Source: Rhizophagus clarus
Taxonomy: Eukaryota; Glomeromycota; Glomeromycetes; Glomerales; Glomeraceae
DNA length: 64,000 nt
NCBI GenBank assembly: GCA_015698045.1
Contig: BLAL01000182.1
Location: forward strand, 434,001 to 498,000
Direction of reading: 5' to 3'
Shown in pieces: positions 1 through 11,931 of this stretch (positions within the stretch are counted from its first letter, which is position 1; every line of letters starts with the position of its first letter). The notes beneath the pieces are model-generated. The model was not told the DNA's origin. It was given only the letters and a program-made list of their open reading frames with translations, and made no database searches. The position numbers were made by a program, and so were the translations under genes.

Positions 1-1418
1 ATTATGTTTATCTCACATTATAATAAAGGTGAACGCTCAGTTAAGCCCTTCTCTTCGTAAATTACATGCCGCGGTTCTCATTGAAAAAAAACTCTATATT
101 TTTGGTGGATTCAATGAAATTAATTTAACTCCCGAAATTGAGGCTAATTATAATAAAAATCCAGATGACAGATTTTTTTATCTTGATGTATCAATTCCAT
201 TTAATACTTCAAATTTACCATGGAGACAAATACCAGATAATGCAAGAAACCTTCCCTTAGGATCATTGTCATCAATAACTACCGGAGGTGTGGCAGTGAG
301 TATTGGAGGTGTAAATAATGATAAAATATTCTTTTTTAATAATGAAATTGATAATTCGACAAAATCAATTTCGCCAGTGCACTCTTACAATTCACCAAAT
401 AATGTATGGAACACACAAAATTTATCTGGAGTTAGACCTATAGGTAGAAATCAAATGAAAGTTGTTACTGATTATACCGGGAAAATATATTTGCTTGGCT
501 TTACCTTCCAAGATATAACCCATCCTAATGGATTATTTGTATGTGATACAATAAATTTAAATTGTGAGATCAGAGATGCTTCTTTTTTTTCTAGACTTAG
601 TTATGGTGCCACTTTATTGCCAAATGGAATTATAGTTTATATGGGCGGAAGGGATGCAAGTTATTCTGCTGTTCCAGATGGTTTCAAAATGATATTTTTA
701 TATGATACAATTAATGATAAATGGGATTCTAAAATTACTACTGGAATCTTTCCACCTCCGGATTTCGGTATAACGACAGTACTTGGATTGAAAGGGGATA
801 AGATAATTCTCTTTGGTGGAGTTACTAATGTTGGTGATAATAATTTATATGTATTAAATCTTACAAGTTATGATTGGTATGTACCACAAGTTAAAGGAAC
901 AGGTCCTGTATCTAGGCGTAGTGAACATTGTGCGAACGTGATTGGAAAATATATGGTTGTAACATTTGGTAAGTGTATTTTTATCAGTAGAATTATTGAT
1001 TCTTATTCTTCTTATTTATTTATTTAATGTGATTATTTTAGGTTTCAATGGTGTTTTTGCTAATTATAGACAAAGCGGCGAAAGCGATGTACTTTTGCTT
1101 GATATTAGCGATGATTCAGAATATGTTTGGACAACTTCTTTTGACCCTACTCCATTAGCAATTAACTCTCCATCATCAAATCCGTCTAATCCCTTACTAT
1201 CAAAATCAAAAACAAACAATAATATAGGTATTATTATTGGTATAACAATTGGAATAATACTATTTATTAGTATTATATCATTAGCCGTTTTCTTGTTTAT
1301 AAAAAGACGTAAAATTGTGAATAAGGCCATTCCAACTCCTGGAGACACTGATGACACTGAAGGAATTCCTAGCGAACGTGATTTATCATCTAAAAGAAAA
1401 GAGTGGGAGAGATTGTAA
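1..1418 (+). CDS. Kelch-repeat membrane protein, copy 1 (5' partial)
   Basis: Exons up to 968 and 1042-1418; the GT-AG intron 969-1041 splits a Gly codon exactly as in the copy at 21203. The frame is open to the left edge and no in-frame ATG is visible, so the signal peptide or start lies outside the window. Residues NAQL near position 32 match the mature start of the second copy. The ectodomain contains repeated kelch-like blades (for example IYVYMGGRD and IILFGGV motifs with spaced Trp and Tyr), expected to fold as a beta-propeller. Exon 2 encodes a single hydrophobic membrane segment followed by KRRK and a short Ser/Glu-rich tail, giving a type I membrane topology. Ligand unknown. Fungal annotations often call such proteins galactose-oxidase-like, but no catalytic oxidase residues are evident. 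Confidence 0.85.
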
Positions 1419-1753
1419 ATAGATGATATTTATTTAAAACGAATTTATAACGTATGCATATTTACTGTATGTAATTTAATAAGGGGAATTTCTCCTTTTT
1501 ATTTATAACATTAGAAATTTCAAGTCCTCCAGATTAAAACTTATTAAAGTTTACCAACCAAACGGTATAATTTCATTAAAAACCAATTCAGTAAGGCTAT
1601 AGTGAGGTTAAAGACTGACGTACAAGTTTTTATTTTTATTACGTTACGGAATCTGTCATAATATATTTATTTCACCATAACTATAACGCTTACGCTTTCG
1701 TAAATAGATTATCCAAGATTTTAATTGTTATTCCCTGATCGACACTACTTACT

Positions 1754-1850
1754 GGATTATACTATCGATTATATTATTGATTAACTATTGATTACACTAT
1801 TGATAAACTATTGATTATACTACTATTGATTATACTATTGATTATATAAG
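1754..1850. repeat. Degenerate 12-bp tandem repeat (TGATTATACTAT)
   Basis: About eight copies of a TGATTATACTAT-like unit with single-base variants and small indels lie in a row. This is a simple minisatellite, and no function is visible. Confidence 0.75.
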
Positions 1851-2019
1851 CTTTTTTTTAAATTTTTATAAAATTTTTATTTATTTTTTAAAACGGAAAA
1901 TAAAAAAAAAAATGGACGAAACAATAAACTATATTTATACTCACTGATGAGATTGTGATAGTTGTGAGACACTACAAAACAAACTCTTACTATTGTGTAA
2001 ATGGCAGAGGATAAATCAA

Positions 2020-2078
2020 TTATATCCTGGCTAATTGGAATAGTAGAATTTTACTTAATCCAATTAGCCAGGATATAA
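2020..2078. repeat. Perfect 20-bp inverted repeat with 19-nt loop
   Basis: The arms at 2020-2039 and 2059-2078 are exact reverse complements around the core CTGGCTAATTGG / CCAATTAGCCAG. The loop is 2040-2058. The arms are less AT-rich than the surroundings, so chance formation is unlikely. It could be a remnant of a foldback element or a structured RNA element. Confidence 0.75.
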
Positions 2079-2578
2079 GTAATACTTATAATTTTTTATC
2101 AGATGAAATACTAGTACTAGTCTATTTTCTCGCCTCTAAACCGCTTTTTTGATCATACATTTTATTCAAGCTCGATACTTTAAGTTTTCGTTTCGAATTT
2201 GTCCGGCCACGAGAATAATGTCAAATTATAGAAGTCTCAGCTATAAAGTTGTGATGCGATTAAGTTATGGATGGAGTTCCAAGTATTGCTAAGAGTTACA
2301 CTCGAGACAAAAAATTCCGTTTTTTGGCCCATGTGACTCTTTTTATAAATTCCTCATATAGTCTGTGATCACCGTGTTTAAAAATTGCTATTTTTGGAAA
2401 TAAAGATTATCAAACTTGGCTTATCTGTTATCTGAGGCTTTAATATAAATTTTTTTTTCTTCATTCTTTTCTTCCACGAGTTCTAAATTGTTAAGTAAGT
2501 TATATTTATATTTATTCAATAACTGTTACTTCACATTTTCTCATTTAATTTTGAAAAATTCAATATAGAAAAATAGCA

Positions 2579-4902
2579 ATGACTTCAACATCTTATTCAC
2601 CATCAACAGAAATCGGAAGTCCAATACCAGCGAATACATCCCATGCAATATCAGTTTCATTACCAACATGGCGAGATAATGTTGATTATGAAGAAGCAGC
2701 GGAGAGGGTAGTTAGTCGAATGAGGTGTGGTTATCCAAGATTCTTCATTCATCCTCAAATAAAACAGGTATTTTATAAGAAATAATAATTTCTTTTATAT
2801 TTAGCGAATAAGAACTTACGTTACTCTCTTTTTCACATTCTACCAAAGTTGATTACAATATGTGATCAGAAATTTGCAAAAATAACAGAAACATGTTTAT
2901 TGTTTCCAAGTCGTAAATCAGCGCAAAGATGTCGAGATTTTATTCTTCAATATTATAAACAAACGACACCAGCTTCACCATCAACTTCATCAACCCCATG
3001 TGTTCGTTTAGCTGAAATTACAGTTGTTCCACCTGATCAAACTAAATCATCATTTCAAGGGAGTGTAACTCTTCATGTAATTTTATTTCCTAAAGATGCA
3101 TTTCCTATAGCAAAATCATATTGGCAACATACAGGGGAAGGAATAAGTTCAAGGTGTGCCGAATATTCCTTAAATATTATGCAAGCTAAGCATGATGAAA
3201 AAAGTTCTATTATTGAAAATTGTAACGAAAAGTCATCAATTTCTTTAAGAAGGCCAATCTTTCACAAACGTTATTCTTCAAATACACGAACATCAAATAA
3301 TAAAAATAAATTTGATGAAGATTCTACTTTTAGTGAACCCAAATCGCAAACGTCACCAACAGATTCAACTTTTGCTGAAAAATCAGCTACTGTGGAAGAA
3401 AATTTTTATGTAGAAGAAAGATATGGTCGTAATCTTCCCATCACATTCGCAGATAAAGCTAAAATCGCACTTAGAAGAAGAATTGCTGGTGTTCTTGGCG
3501 TTGAAGAGCAAAGTGATGTTAGTGAAATCGATAACAATAATTATAATATAGATGGTGTTATAAATAAAAAAATCGAGAGTACGAATGTTACTGAAAGAGG
3601 CATTAAGGGTGTTACCGAGGATGACGTATTTTTATTTCCTACCGGGATGAGTTCAATTTTTCACGCTCATAGATATATTCTGAGCGCCTTTTCTCCAAAT
3701 AAAAGCATCTGTTTTGGGTAAGCATTGTATTTTATTAAAAAAAAAAAAAGTGTTATTCCTGTTTATTTTTTTAAAAAAAAAAAATAAAAAAAAAAAAAAT
3801 TGTTTTATCAGATTTCCGTATGTCGATACGTTGAAAATTTTGGAAAAATTTGGACCAGGATGCCATTTTTATGGAAATGGAACACCAGAAGACATTGATC
3901 AAATAGAGAAATTGTTAGAATCGGGAGAAAAAATTTCAGCATTATTTTGTGAATTTCCATCAAATCCACTGTGTAGATCGGCTGATTTAAAAAGATTAAG
4001 GTCATTAGCTGATAAATACGACTTTTTAATTGTAGTTGATGAAACTATTGGTAATTTTATTAATGTTAGCGTGTTAGAATGGGCCGATATTTTAGTTTCT
4101 AGTTTAACTAAAATTTTTAGTGGTGCTAGTAATGTTATGGGTGGTGGGTGAGTAAATAAATATTTGTATAATTTTTAAAGGAAAAAAATCGATTGGAGTA
4201 TAACTTTATTTATCATATTAAATATTTAGATTGGTGTTGAATCCTCAAAAAAAACATTATGAAAAATTGAAACAGGTAATCAAACAGGATTTTGAAGATT
4301 TAGTTTGGAGTGAAGATGCCATATTCTTAGAAAGGAATTCGAGAACTTTTCGTGATCGTATTCTAAAAATCAATAAAAGCACTGAAGAATTATGTGATTT
4401 TCTTTCGAAAAGCCCGAAAGGTAAGCAAAGCATAAATTCAAATTCCTCTCATATAATAAAAAAGAATATTTTTTTTTTTTTTTTTTTTTTTTTTCTCGAT
4501 ATAAAAAATTTAACTTTTTAATAATTTTTAGTTAAAAAAGTATATTATCCAAAATATATTACGCCAGAAATATATTCACAATATAAGAAAGTAGATGGAG
4601 GTTATGGAGGATTATTTTCCTTAACTTTTTATTCATCAAAAGCTTCACAACAATTTTTTGATTCTTTACCTATAGCAAAAGGACCTTCATTGGGCACAAA
4701 TTTTACTTTAGCTTGTCCTTATACTATACTAGCTCATTATTTGGAGTTAGATTGGGCTGCTAAATTTGGTGTTGAAGCCGATTTAATCAGAGTTAGTGTT
4801 GGCTTGGAAGATAAAGAAACATTGTTGAGTGGATTTCAAAAAGGATTAGATGCTATTACTGAAGAAGAGGAAACTGTGAACAATACGGATATAATATTTT
4901 AG
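2579..4902 (+). CDS. STR2: Cystathionine gamma-synthase (Str2/met-7 type)
   Basis: Five exons: 2579-2767, 2849-3717, 3812-4147, 4230-4420, 4532-4902; phases join to give about 651 aa, close to the long fungal Str2 family (about 640 aa) rather than the shorter bacterial MetB. The enzyme is a PLP-dependent transsulfuration enzyme joining an activated homoserine with cysteine to make cystathionine. The N-terminal part has the family-like block [12 protein letters not shown]. The catalytic half begins around [11 protein letters not shown] (about residues 335-345). The PLP-contact Asp is in IVVDETIG (about D429), and the Schiff-base Lys is in SSLTKIFSG (about K453). A low-complexity Ser/Thr/Asn-rich stretch between residues 150 and 240 is lineage-specific padding. 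The start ATG follows an AT-rich leader with no competing upstream in-frame ATG. Introns are 81-111 bp; two contain long A or T runs. Confidence 0.93.
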
Positions 4903-5331
4903 GATAAATACATCATAGCGTATGATGAATTAAAGGTAATAAATACAAATCGCGGGGAATAAATTTAAAAATGAACGTCATCTAGAAACAGGAAATGGCA
5001 AATACATAGATATATATTTAGAGATAAATAAAGAAGTAACTGACAATTCTATTCTTTCATAAGTTAGCACAACATGATAGAAAAAAATTTTGATTAATTT
5101 ATAATAATTCTTAACAAATAAAGGCAGGATAATCAATTTAATTATTTGAAAAAAGTTTTGAAATGATCGTTTAGCGATATAAAATGATTCGTTGTTAGTT
5201 CGCACATAATATTTTACAGCGTATGTGTATATACATATAGATTAGATATTTTATTGGCTAAATTATATCATATTTAAAGACATAAAAAAATAAGGTAAAT
5301 AATAAGTGAGATATAATTTATCTCGCCCTCA
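4903..5331. other. Convergent intergenic region
   Basis: This lies between the 3' ends of the cystathionine gamma-synthase (+) and CBS-protein (-) genes and holds their 3' UTRs and presumably both polyadenylation regions. A short antisense open frame here has no family resemblance and was not accepted. Confidence 0.5.
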
Positions 5332-6545
5332 TCAGATTTGTGAAAATAATTTTATCAAATCCGTTAGAGAAATAACATTATCAACTTTTCTTTCCTTATT
5401 AACAACCCATAAACGATGAATATGGTTATCAACAATTATTTTTAGTGCTTCTTTAAGTGAAATATCCTTTGAGACTGTAATTGGATTCAAAGTTGCTTCC
5501 GCTTTAGGAAGGGTCTATAAGGGTAAAGAAATGAAGATTTTTAGTAAATATAAAAAAAAATGAAAATAAAAAGTTTTTTTTTTGAAATATTTTTGGTACA
5601 TACACCCAAGAAGTCAAGAACTGGTAAGACGAGATTATTGATGGATGCATAATTAAGACCGCGTAAGTCAGATACAGAGAGATTACCAATTAAATGTTCA
5701 CCATCACTTTAAAAGAATGAAAAATAAATTAATATTTTAATAAATATTATAAATCCATTTCATCAATTAATATCAAAATATAGCTTACTGTTTTATAATT
5801 GGTATTCCAGTAAGACTTTTTTCAGCCATTCTACGATAAACGTTTAAAGCGGTTTCATTATCCCTCCCAATAACAACATTACGAGGTCCAGCAAGACCAA
5901 AACTTTCTAAGGAATTATTCAAATCAATCCCTGATAAACATTCAGGATTGGTTTGGACATATCTTATAATATCAGTTTGCGTTAGAACATATGGATGGAC
6001 TTTTTCAGTATAGTCAATAACCAAACAACGATGAATTCCACTAGAAAATGCTTCAATGAGCTGCAAATAATAAAATTAGAAAAAAAAAAAAAAAAAAAAC
6101 GTTAGGATTAAAGAAATATATATATATATATATATAATTTTTTTTTTAAAAAAAAAAAAATTTAAGGATTTTATTTCCTTACCTGGTGAATAGGTTCATT
6201 AGCATCAGCTTTTAACATTCTATAACTTTCTCTATCAGCATCCAAGGTCATAACAACTTCAATTGGATTATTTAAACTAAGACTTTTTTCACTATCCAAT
6301 TTGCTTGGTAATTTTTCATCAGCGACAGCTTCTTTAATAATATAATTTAATACATCAACTAAATTTACTATGGTAACTATATTATCGGAATCATGAGAAT
6401 AAATTGGTAAAGAAGTAATATTATATTGTTCCATAGTTTTCAATGCTTCACGAACTGTAATATTTGGTTTTGCCGCGATTAATGCCGGTTTATCCAAAGA
6501 ACCTCTAATTTTCGAAGGCGTTAAGTTTGATAATTTAGTTGCCAT
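5332..6545 (-). CDS. Four-CBS-domain protein (Snf4/AMPK-gamma-like or Sds23-like)
   Basis: Four exons on the minus strand: 6545-6183, 6060-5789, 5706-5604, 5514-5332; phases join to about 305 aa. The start chosen is MATKLSN at 6545; an upstream in-frame Met at 6605 would add residues translated from an AT-rich leader and is less likely. Four CBS motifs are visible, with typical endings such as ITSLPIY, HRCLVID, LTGIPII and HRLWVVN, each followed by a hydrophobic strand and a Ser/Thr-Asp helix start (VSDLRGL, SLTDLIKLF). Two tandem Bateman modules of this length usually bind adenine nucleotides and act as energy sensors, as in the AMPK gamma subunit Snf4. The sequence is not close enough to canonical Snf4 for a firm name. 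Confidence 0.88.
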
Positions 6546-7575
6546 TGTTTTTTTTTTAAATAAAAAAAAGAAATCGGGAAAGTTTGTCGTTTTTTCTTTC
6601 TCCACAACAAATTATCCTGATATTTATAGATCTTTGATCGACCAAAAAAAATCAGAAAAATTTAAAAGATCACGCCACTAAATTAGTGGGTATAATAAAC
6701 TATACTATAATAAGAAAATATACCACCCTATCACCTTGTCCTGATCACGAGACGTAAAAGACGTAAAATAACGTTACACATGAACGTAATTATGTTACCT
6801 AAGGCTTTTCAGAATCGAATTGTCGTTGGAAAACTAGTGGCGTAGATAATAGATTTTATTGTATCCTGCTTATTTAGGACATATTTAAGGTTACTATTTA
6901 TAAATAAAAAAAAAAAAAAAAAGTGGAGAATCAGATGATGAACGTCAAGCCATCAATTTGTGGTAAAAGCATTGTGTCAAATACTAGCGTTATCGGCTGG
7001 AGTTATGAATATAAAGTATCATAATTCTTGTAAGGTAATGTCGATCATGACGTATCCATGGGTTCAAGTCATGCCGAATTACGCCGACTTAAAATTTTAT
7101 GTTCAATGGGTTGATGTTTGTTTGATGTTGATCCTTATTTTAGTGAAATCCTTCCTAAAAAATGATTTGATTCATACAATATAATGTGAAACTTTTTAGC
7201 TTTTTCAACTGCAGTTACGTCTTCAAACACATTTTAGGAAAATCTAAAAGCTTTATGAAAACCAATCAGAATCAAATTCTGCAGAAGTTTTTGTTTTTAA
7301 AAATATAATCTAATATAAGTAATATAAATAGAGTAACATACAATGAATTATGATTATATATATAAAAGGGAATGAAATTTTTTTTTCCTCGAACCTCTAA
7401 AAAAAAAAAAAAAAAATAATAATAATAAATTTAACCAGACAATTATAAATATAATATCTCCCTTAAAAAAAAAAAAAAAAAACGGATTTCATTCAATTTT
7501 GTTCAATATATTTTATTATTTTTTGTTCGTTACTTATTATTTTTTTTTTTAAACAAAAAAAAAATACATATAACA
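6546..7575. other. Intergenic region, upstream of two divergent genes
   Basis: This is the shared 5' region of the CBS gene (-) and the small membrane protein (+). It contains several A-runs and T-runs (around 6549-6568, 6908-6922, 7400-7416, 7466-7482 and 7541-7564). Around 6930-7140 the base composition looks more coding-like, with short open stretches but no start and no recognised family, so it may be a decayed gene scrap. Confidence 0.4.
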
Positions 7576-7812
7576 ATGTTTCAACCTTGTTCACCACCAA
7601 AATTAGTTGCTTACATTTTAATCGTAATGTTAATTCTCTTATTTACTCTCCCACTAATTTTTGGTTATTTAACATACCTGATTTACATAAATTGGTCATC
7701 AGTATGTGAATATTTAACAAATTCTACAATAAGTGAGATCTTGATTTATACTGAACATCAAGAACATATTATAAGAAATATTGGAAGTAAAGCTGTTACC
7801 GTATACTTGTAA
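7576..7812 (+). CDS. Small hypothetical membrane protein (78 aa)
   Basis: A single-exon ORF with an ATG directly after a T-run/A-run promoter-like tract, the same arrangement seen before several certain genes here. After a short head (MFQPCSPPKLV) comes a strongly hydrophobic segment of about 30 residues rich in Leu and Ile, enough for one or two membrane passes, then a polar tail containing SEILIYTEHQEH. No family was recognised. It could also be the first exon of a longer gene, although no convincing downstream exon was found. Confidence 0.45.
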   Translation: MFQPCSPPKLVAYILIVMLILLFTLPLIFGYLTYLIYINWSSVCEYLTNSTISEILIYTEHQEHIIRNIGSKAVTVYL

Positions 7813-8272
7813 ACAACGAGAATGAATATTTACTTATAGAACTAGTCATATTTATCATATTTAACAATATTTCTAATTTCAAAAGTAAAAACTTTTTGAA
7901 AGTTGAGATTACATAACACGAAACAATTGAAGCATTTTTTTTTTTTTTTTAAATAAATTTTTTAACATTAATAATCATATGTAGTTATATTATTTATATT
8001 ATAGGACATTTTCATTTTCATATTTATATTTTATATATTTTATGTAAATATCATCAATTATCATCAATTAGAAAATTCTTTTAATAGTCATTTTAGGATA
8101 ATATTATTTATTAATATATACTAGTTCTTGTGATGATCATTTCAAATTACAAATAAAATTTTTAGAAATCACGACATATATACTATTTATGATTTTATAT
8201 TGACCATTATGAGTTACAAAAAAAAAAAAAAAAAAAAAGGAAATTACAAAACATTACGAAAATTAACGAAAA
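7813..8272. other. Intergenic region
   Basis: Convergent 3' flanks of the small membrane protein (+) and the pRiA4b-like gene (-). A-rich and T-rich homopolymers, otherwise nothing recognised. Confidence 0.5.
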
Positions 8273-9143
8273 TTAAATTTGATAATCACCATAATCTCTA
8301 AAATCATTTATATTTTCTAATCTATCAAAGGCAGAACTTCTATCAAATTCATCAGGATTAAAATCTTTACCACCGTACCAATCATAAAAATTTTCATGTT
8401 CAGGATGATTTTTATCGCTCATAATTTCTTTAAAATTTTTAAAACCTTCAAAACCGCCGACATCTTCAGGTGGACACTTACCTCTACCTTTTAAACACTT
8501 TGGATATTGAGTTCTTGCTTTACGATCGAATGTTCCTTCATATGTAATAAGATGTCCCCAAGAATCTCCAAAGTCGTACTCATATAACATTTTCTGTTCT
8601 TTTATATGAAAATAATCTTTAAGTAATGTTGTCTTTTCTTCTTGTACGAGTGTTTGTGATAAATAGGAAAAGTCTTCGATCATATGAGGATTGCCAATTT
8701 CAAAACCTTCTTGGGCTCGAAATACATGCATATGACTATTCTATTGTTATTAAAGGTATATTAATTAAATCTTGTTAATTTTCACGTGATTACATATAAA
8801 AAATTATAAAATTGACTGCATAATTATTATACTTAAAAATACTTACACGCCATCCCATGCAACATTGTATTGCTAAGTGAAATTGAAAAAATGTATATTC
8901 ATATGGGACTTGAATACGACGCCAAACAGGTGGTTTCTTTATATCTTCTAATTGAATTTTAAATTGAAGAACTTGAACATAATCATCATTATTATATCTT
9001 GCTCTAGTTGAGTCAAATGAAAACGGGGAAGAACTTCTTGAGAGAGTTAAAGGTGGCGTTTGAAAATCGTTGTTTGAAGTACTTTGTGCTTCTTGTTGAA
9101 CAGAATGTTGGATAAAGAAAATAGGGTTAATCGCGCTATCCAT
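8273..9143 (-). CDS. Plasmid pRiA4b ORF3-like domain protein
   Basis: Two exons on the minus strand: 9143-8847 and 8740-8273, in phase 0, giving 254 aa. The acceptor chosen at 8741-8742 is the only one that keeps frame; it restores the family junction GWRNSHMHVF. Diagnostic features of the pRiA4b ORF3 family are all present: KPPVWRRIQVP near residue 75, the helix ending CCMGW, YDFGDSWGH in the second half, then GRGKCPPEDVGG and an NFYDWYGG/DFNPDEF end. This domain is mainly known from bacteria and plasmids, and its molecular role is not established. The first 50 residues are Ser/Thr/Gln-rich and not part of the domain. The spliced structure shows the gene is adapted to the eukaryotic genome; a bacterial ancestry is inference. 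Confidence 0.9.
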
Positions 9144-10115
9144 ATCTATAGTCTATATTATACGCGTTAAAAAAAAAAAAAAAAATCATTTAAATGTTAG
9201 TTGTCCTTTTGGTTTTATGTTGAAACGACTTTCTTTTTACCGTGTGATTATCGCGTGAATAGAAAGAAAATTATAGTTTACCTTTGAATATGATTTTTTG
9301 AATATATTTGTATGTTTATTTATTTAAGTTTTCCTTTGTTTTATTTTTTATTTTTTTTGTTTTTTTCTTTATTTCTCGCGTTTCAAGAATAAAAAGTGGG
9401 GAAAGAATTAAAAAATCCGGGAATAATTTTTTTTATGTTAAAACATTAACGGAACAAACATTGTTGTCAGCTTACCAAGTCAGATATTTTAACATGTGTA
9501 TATTTGACAAAGGAACATCTGGTTTTGAATAATTATCATGTTTATGGATTAAAAAAAGTTCATAATTTCAATTTAAAAATATGCAGCGGTCGAATTTTTT
9601 GAGTGGAAACAGTATGGGGAATCATAAGAAATTTAATCCTTATTTGGTTTAATCAACTTTTCCCAGGGGATTCAAACAAGCTTTTCCACGAGATCGGATC
9701 CTTTATTTGATGCATTGGTGTATGAAAAGTCTAACATTCCAATTTTAAATTATGTGTATCAGCAAGTTGAACAAGTTGAACGAAAAAAATTCTTGAAAAA
9801 AGATATCACGATAATCATTTTGTACACGTTAATTATTATTGGATGATCAAACATTATATACTTTACATTGATTATCTTTTTTGAATGACTTTTAAAGAGA
9901 GTAATAAAGAATATTATTAATATTAATCGAAATATAAATAATTTGTCGTTCTTAATTTATCTATGAAAGTGGTAACAAACTAGGTTAAGTTTGGAATATG
10001 ATCAGGTTTTAGAATTTCAAATATCTCGAAATTATTTTTGGGAATAGGAGTGGGAAATTATTTTTTATTATAAAATTAATTTTATTATATATAATTTATA
10101 TATTTCTCCTTTCTA
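9144..10115. other. Intergenic region with a coding-like fragment
   Basis: From about 9370 to 9846 (+) there are two open stretches (to 9478 and 9667-9846) that would join in phase 0 across a GTCAGA...CCCAG intron and read ...TLLSAYQ/GIQTSFSTRSD... ending in a hydrophobic tail. No in-frame ATG was found at the 5' side and no family is recognised. It is a candidate small gene or a decayed one. The rest is AT-rich spacer. Confidence 0.3.
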
Positions 10116-11931
10116 TTAATTAAATCTATTCCTCCAAGATTTTCCTTTAATTTCTACAATAATTAAGAATAAACCAGACAAGATACTTACACCACCCATA
10201 GATGAAAATAATGTTAAAGGATTAAGAATATCTTTTACAGAAGAAACGAAAACAAGTATTATACCAGTAAAAATATAAGATAAACAATCGGAAACAGCAA
10301 TAGCTGAGGCACTCCTTTCCGGGTAAGCATCAACCAAATAAGTTGAAATCAAGTTGAAAATCATTTCGCTAGCAAAAGATCCAACAAATAAAGAAATTAA
10401 AATCCAATAAATAGGAATATTTTTTTCTAAAGTTACCCCGATAAGAAAATAAGATAATGGTATTAATATTATACCTATCCAACAACTTTTAATTCTAATT
10501 TCAGGAAACTTTAATTCAGGTAATTCAGGTAATTCAGATGTTAAATTATTTTTTTTTCTATATCTTTCTATAACCCAATCTTGATATTTACCACCTATTA
10601 TACTACCAATCATGCATCCTAAACCTGGTACTATATAAATTAATCCAACAGATGATGAACTCAATCCATAAGTTGTTGATATTAAATCACCGATTAATAA
10701 ATTTTGTATATAAATTGTTATTGTCATTATAATTTTGCTGAAAGATAATAATGCAACATTAGGATAAATTAAAAGAGTTAAAGGTGCCATTGGATTAAAT
10801 TGTTTTGTTTTAATTGTAGATACGATAGATGCTGCTTTTATGGATATGGCTTTTATTGATGGTGTTGAATTTGCTCGATGAATTGAATCTGAACAATTAA
10901 TCGATGTTAAAGAATGATTACCAGTTGAAGAGAAAGTAATATTTGGAAGAAATTTGGATAGAGGTTGAGGAAATGTTTCAGGAAGAAAAAAGATTATTAG
11001 GGGCACAAAAACTCCACTCAAGATTGTTAATAACCAAAAATTAAATCTCCATCCTAATGAGCTCGTAATTAAACCACCAATAACCGGTCCAATAAGTCCT
11101 CCTGTTTCTCTTCCAAAGGAAAAGATACCATATGCTTGGCCTCGTTCTAAGAATAATAATAAAAAAAAAAAAAGAATAAGAATTAATCAACAAAACGTGA
11201 AAGAATATACGTTAAAATACAACTTACCATGATCAGGGAAAATATCGCATATAATACCACCACCAATACATACCACTACCGCTACACCACAAGCTTGAAG
11301 CGCACGCATTAATATGTAAACCCAAATATTCTTTGAAATAGCACATATAATACTCGCTATTATTAATAAAATTAAGCCAGCAACGTATACTTGTTTTCTC
11401 GTTTGGTGCTTATCAGAATACGAAGCCCAAATTAATGGCTATATTATTAAAAAGTTACCGGTTAATTTTATTTTCGAATAGAAACCTTAATGAATCAAAA
11501 ATACTTACAAAGATGCCAAAGGAAATAAGAAAGCAAGAGATAGGCAATCCATTGACCATATCATTAACTTTAAATTCTGCTCGAATTTCTTCAGCCGCTG
11601 GATAAGTAATCGTGCATGATATAGGCATAAACATAGAACCGATAGAGATTAAAGTAAGGATAAAATACTTCGAACAGTAGTTAAAATTTTTATTATCAAC
11701 TATCGTCGTTGTTGCAGATCTTTTATCAAAATCATCTGTACTAATATGAATTGAAATCGAAGGTTTATCTTCATTTTCTATACGAATTGATTTTTCTTGT
11801 GTGTTGTCAAGATTTAATACGTCTTCGATCTCTTTTCTTTTTTGCAATTGATTTTGCCTTGTATCATTTTGTGATGCTATCGTTGTATCAGATTGATTGT
11901 TTTTTAAGTTTATATGTATCGAATTATCCAT
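10116..11931 (-). CDS. MFS transporter, drug:H+ antiporter-like
   Basis: Three exons on the minus strand: 11931-11509, 11438-11228, 11146-10116; phases join to 554 aa. A polar N-terminal tail of about 85 residues precedes a typical major facilitator core. Visible MFS signatures are the TM1 segment SIGSMFMPISCTITYPA, the loop 2-3 motif around WASYSDKHQTRK (DxxxRK-like), an R-x-Q-A-C-G helix (LMRALQACGVAVV) and ERGQAYG / GGLIGPVIGG in the fourth to fifth helices. A long cytoplasmic loop near residues 285-330 separates the two halves. The closest general type is the DHA1 family (fungal Qdr/Dtr-like exporters); the substrate cannot be read from sequence. The ATG is directly preceded by an A-run on the coding strand. 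Confidence 0.92.

Larger units (their letters stand above)
1419..2578. other. Intergenic region with a tandem repeat and a hairpin
   Basis: No coding potential was recognised. It carries the 3' flank of the kelch gene, a 12-bp tandem repeat (1754-1850), a long perfect inverted repeat (2020-2078), and the promoter region of the cystathionine gamma-synthase gene from about 2440 onwards, which contains T-rich tracts. Confidence 0.5.

Noticed and set aside
1064..1357. Minus-strand ORF of 97 codons
   Set aside because: It lies exactly opposite the kelch transmembrane exon; its hydrophobicity comes from the complementary strand. No own promoter or family.
3808..4005. Minus-strand ORF inside the cystathionine gamma-synthase gene
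   Set aside because: Antisense shadow of exon 3.
4978..5205. Minus-strand ORF in the convergent spacer
   Set aside because: Low-complexity Phe/Ile/Leu/Tyr translation of AT-rich DNA, no family, lies in 3' flanks.
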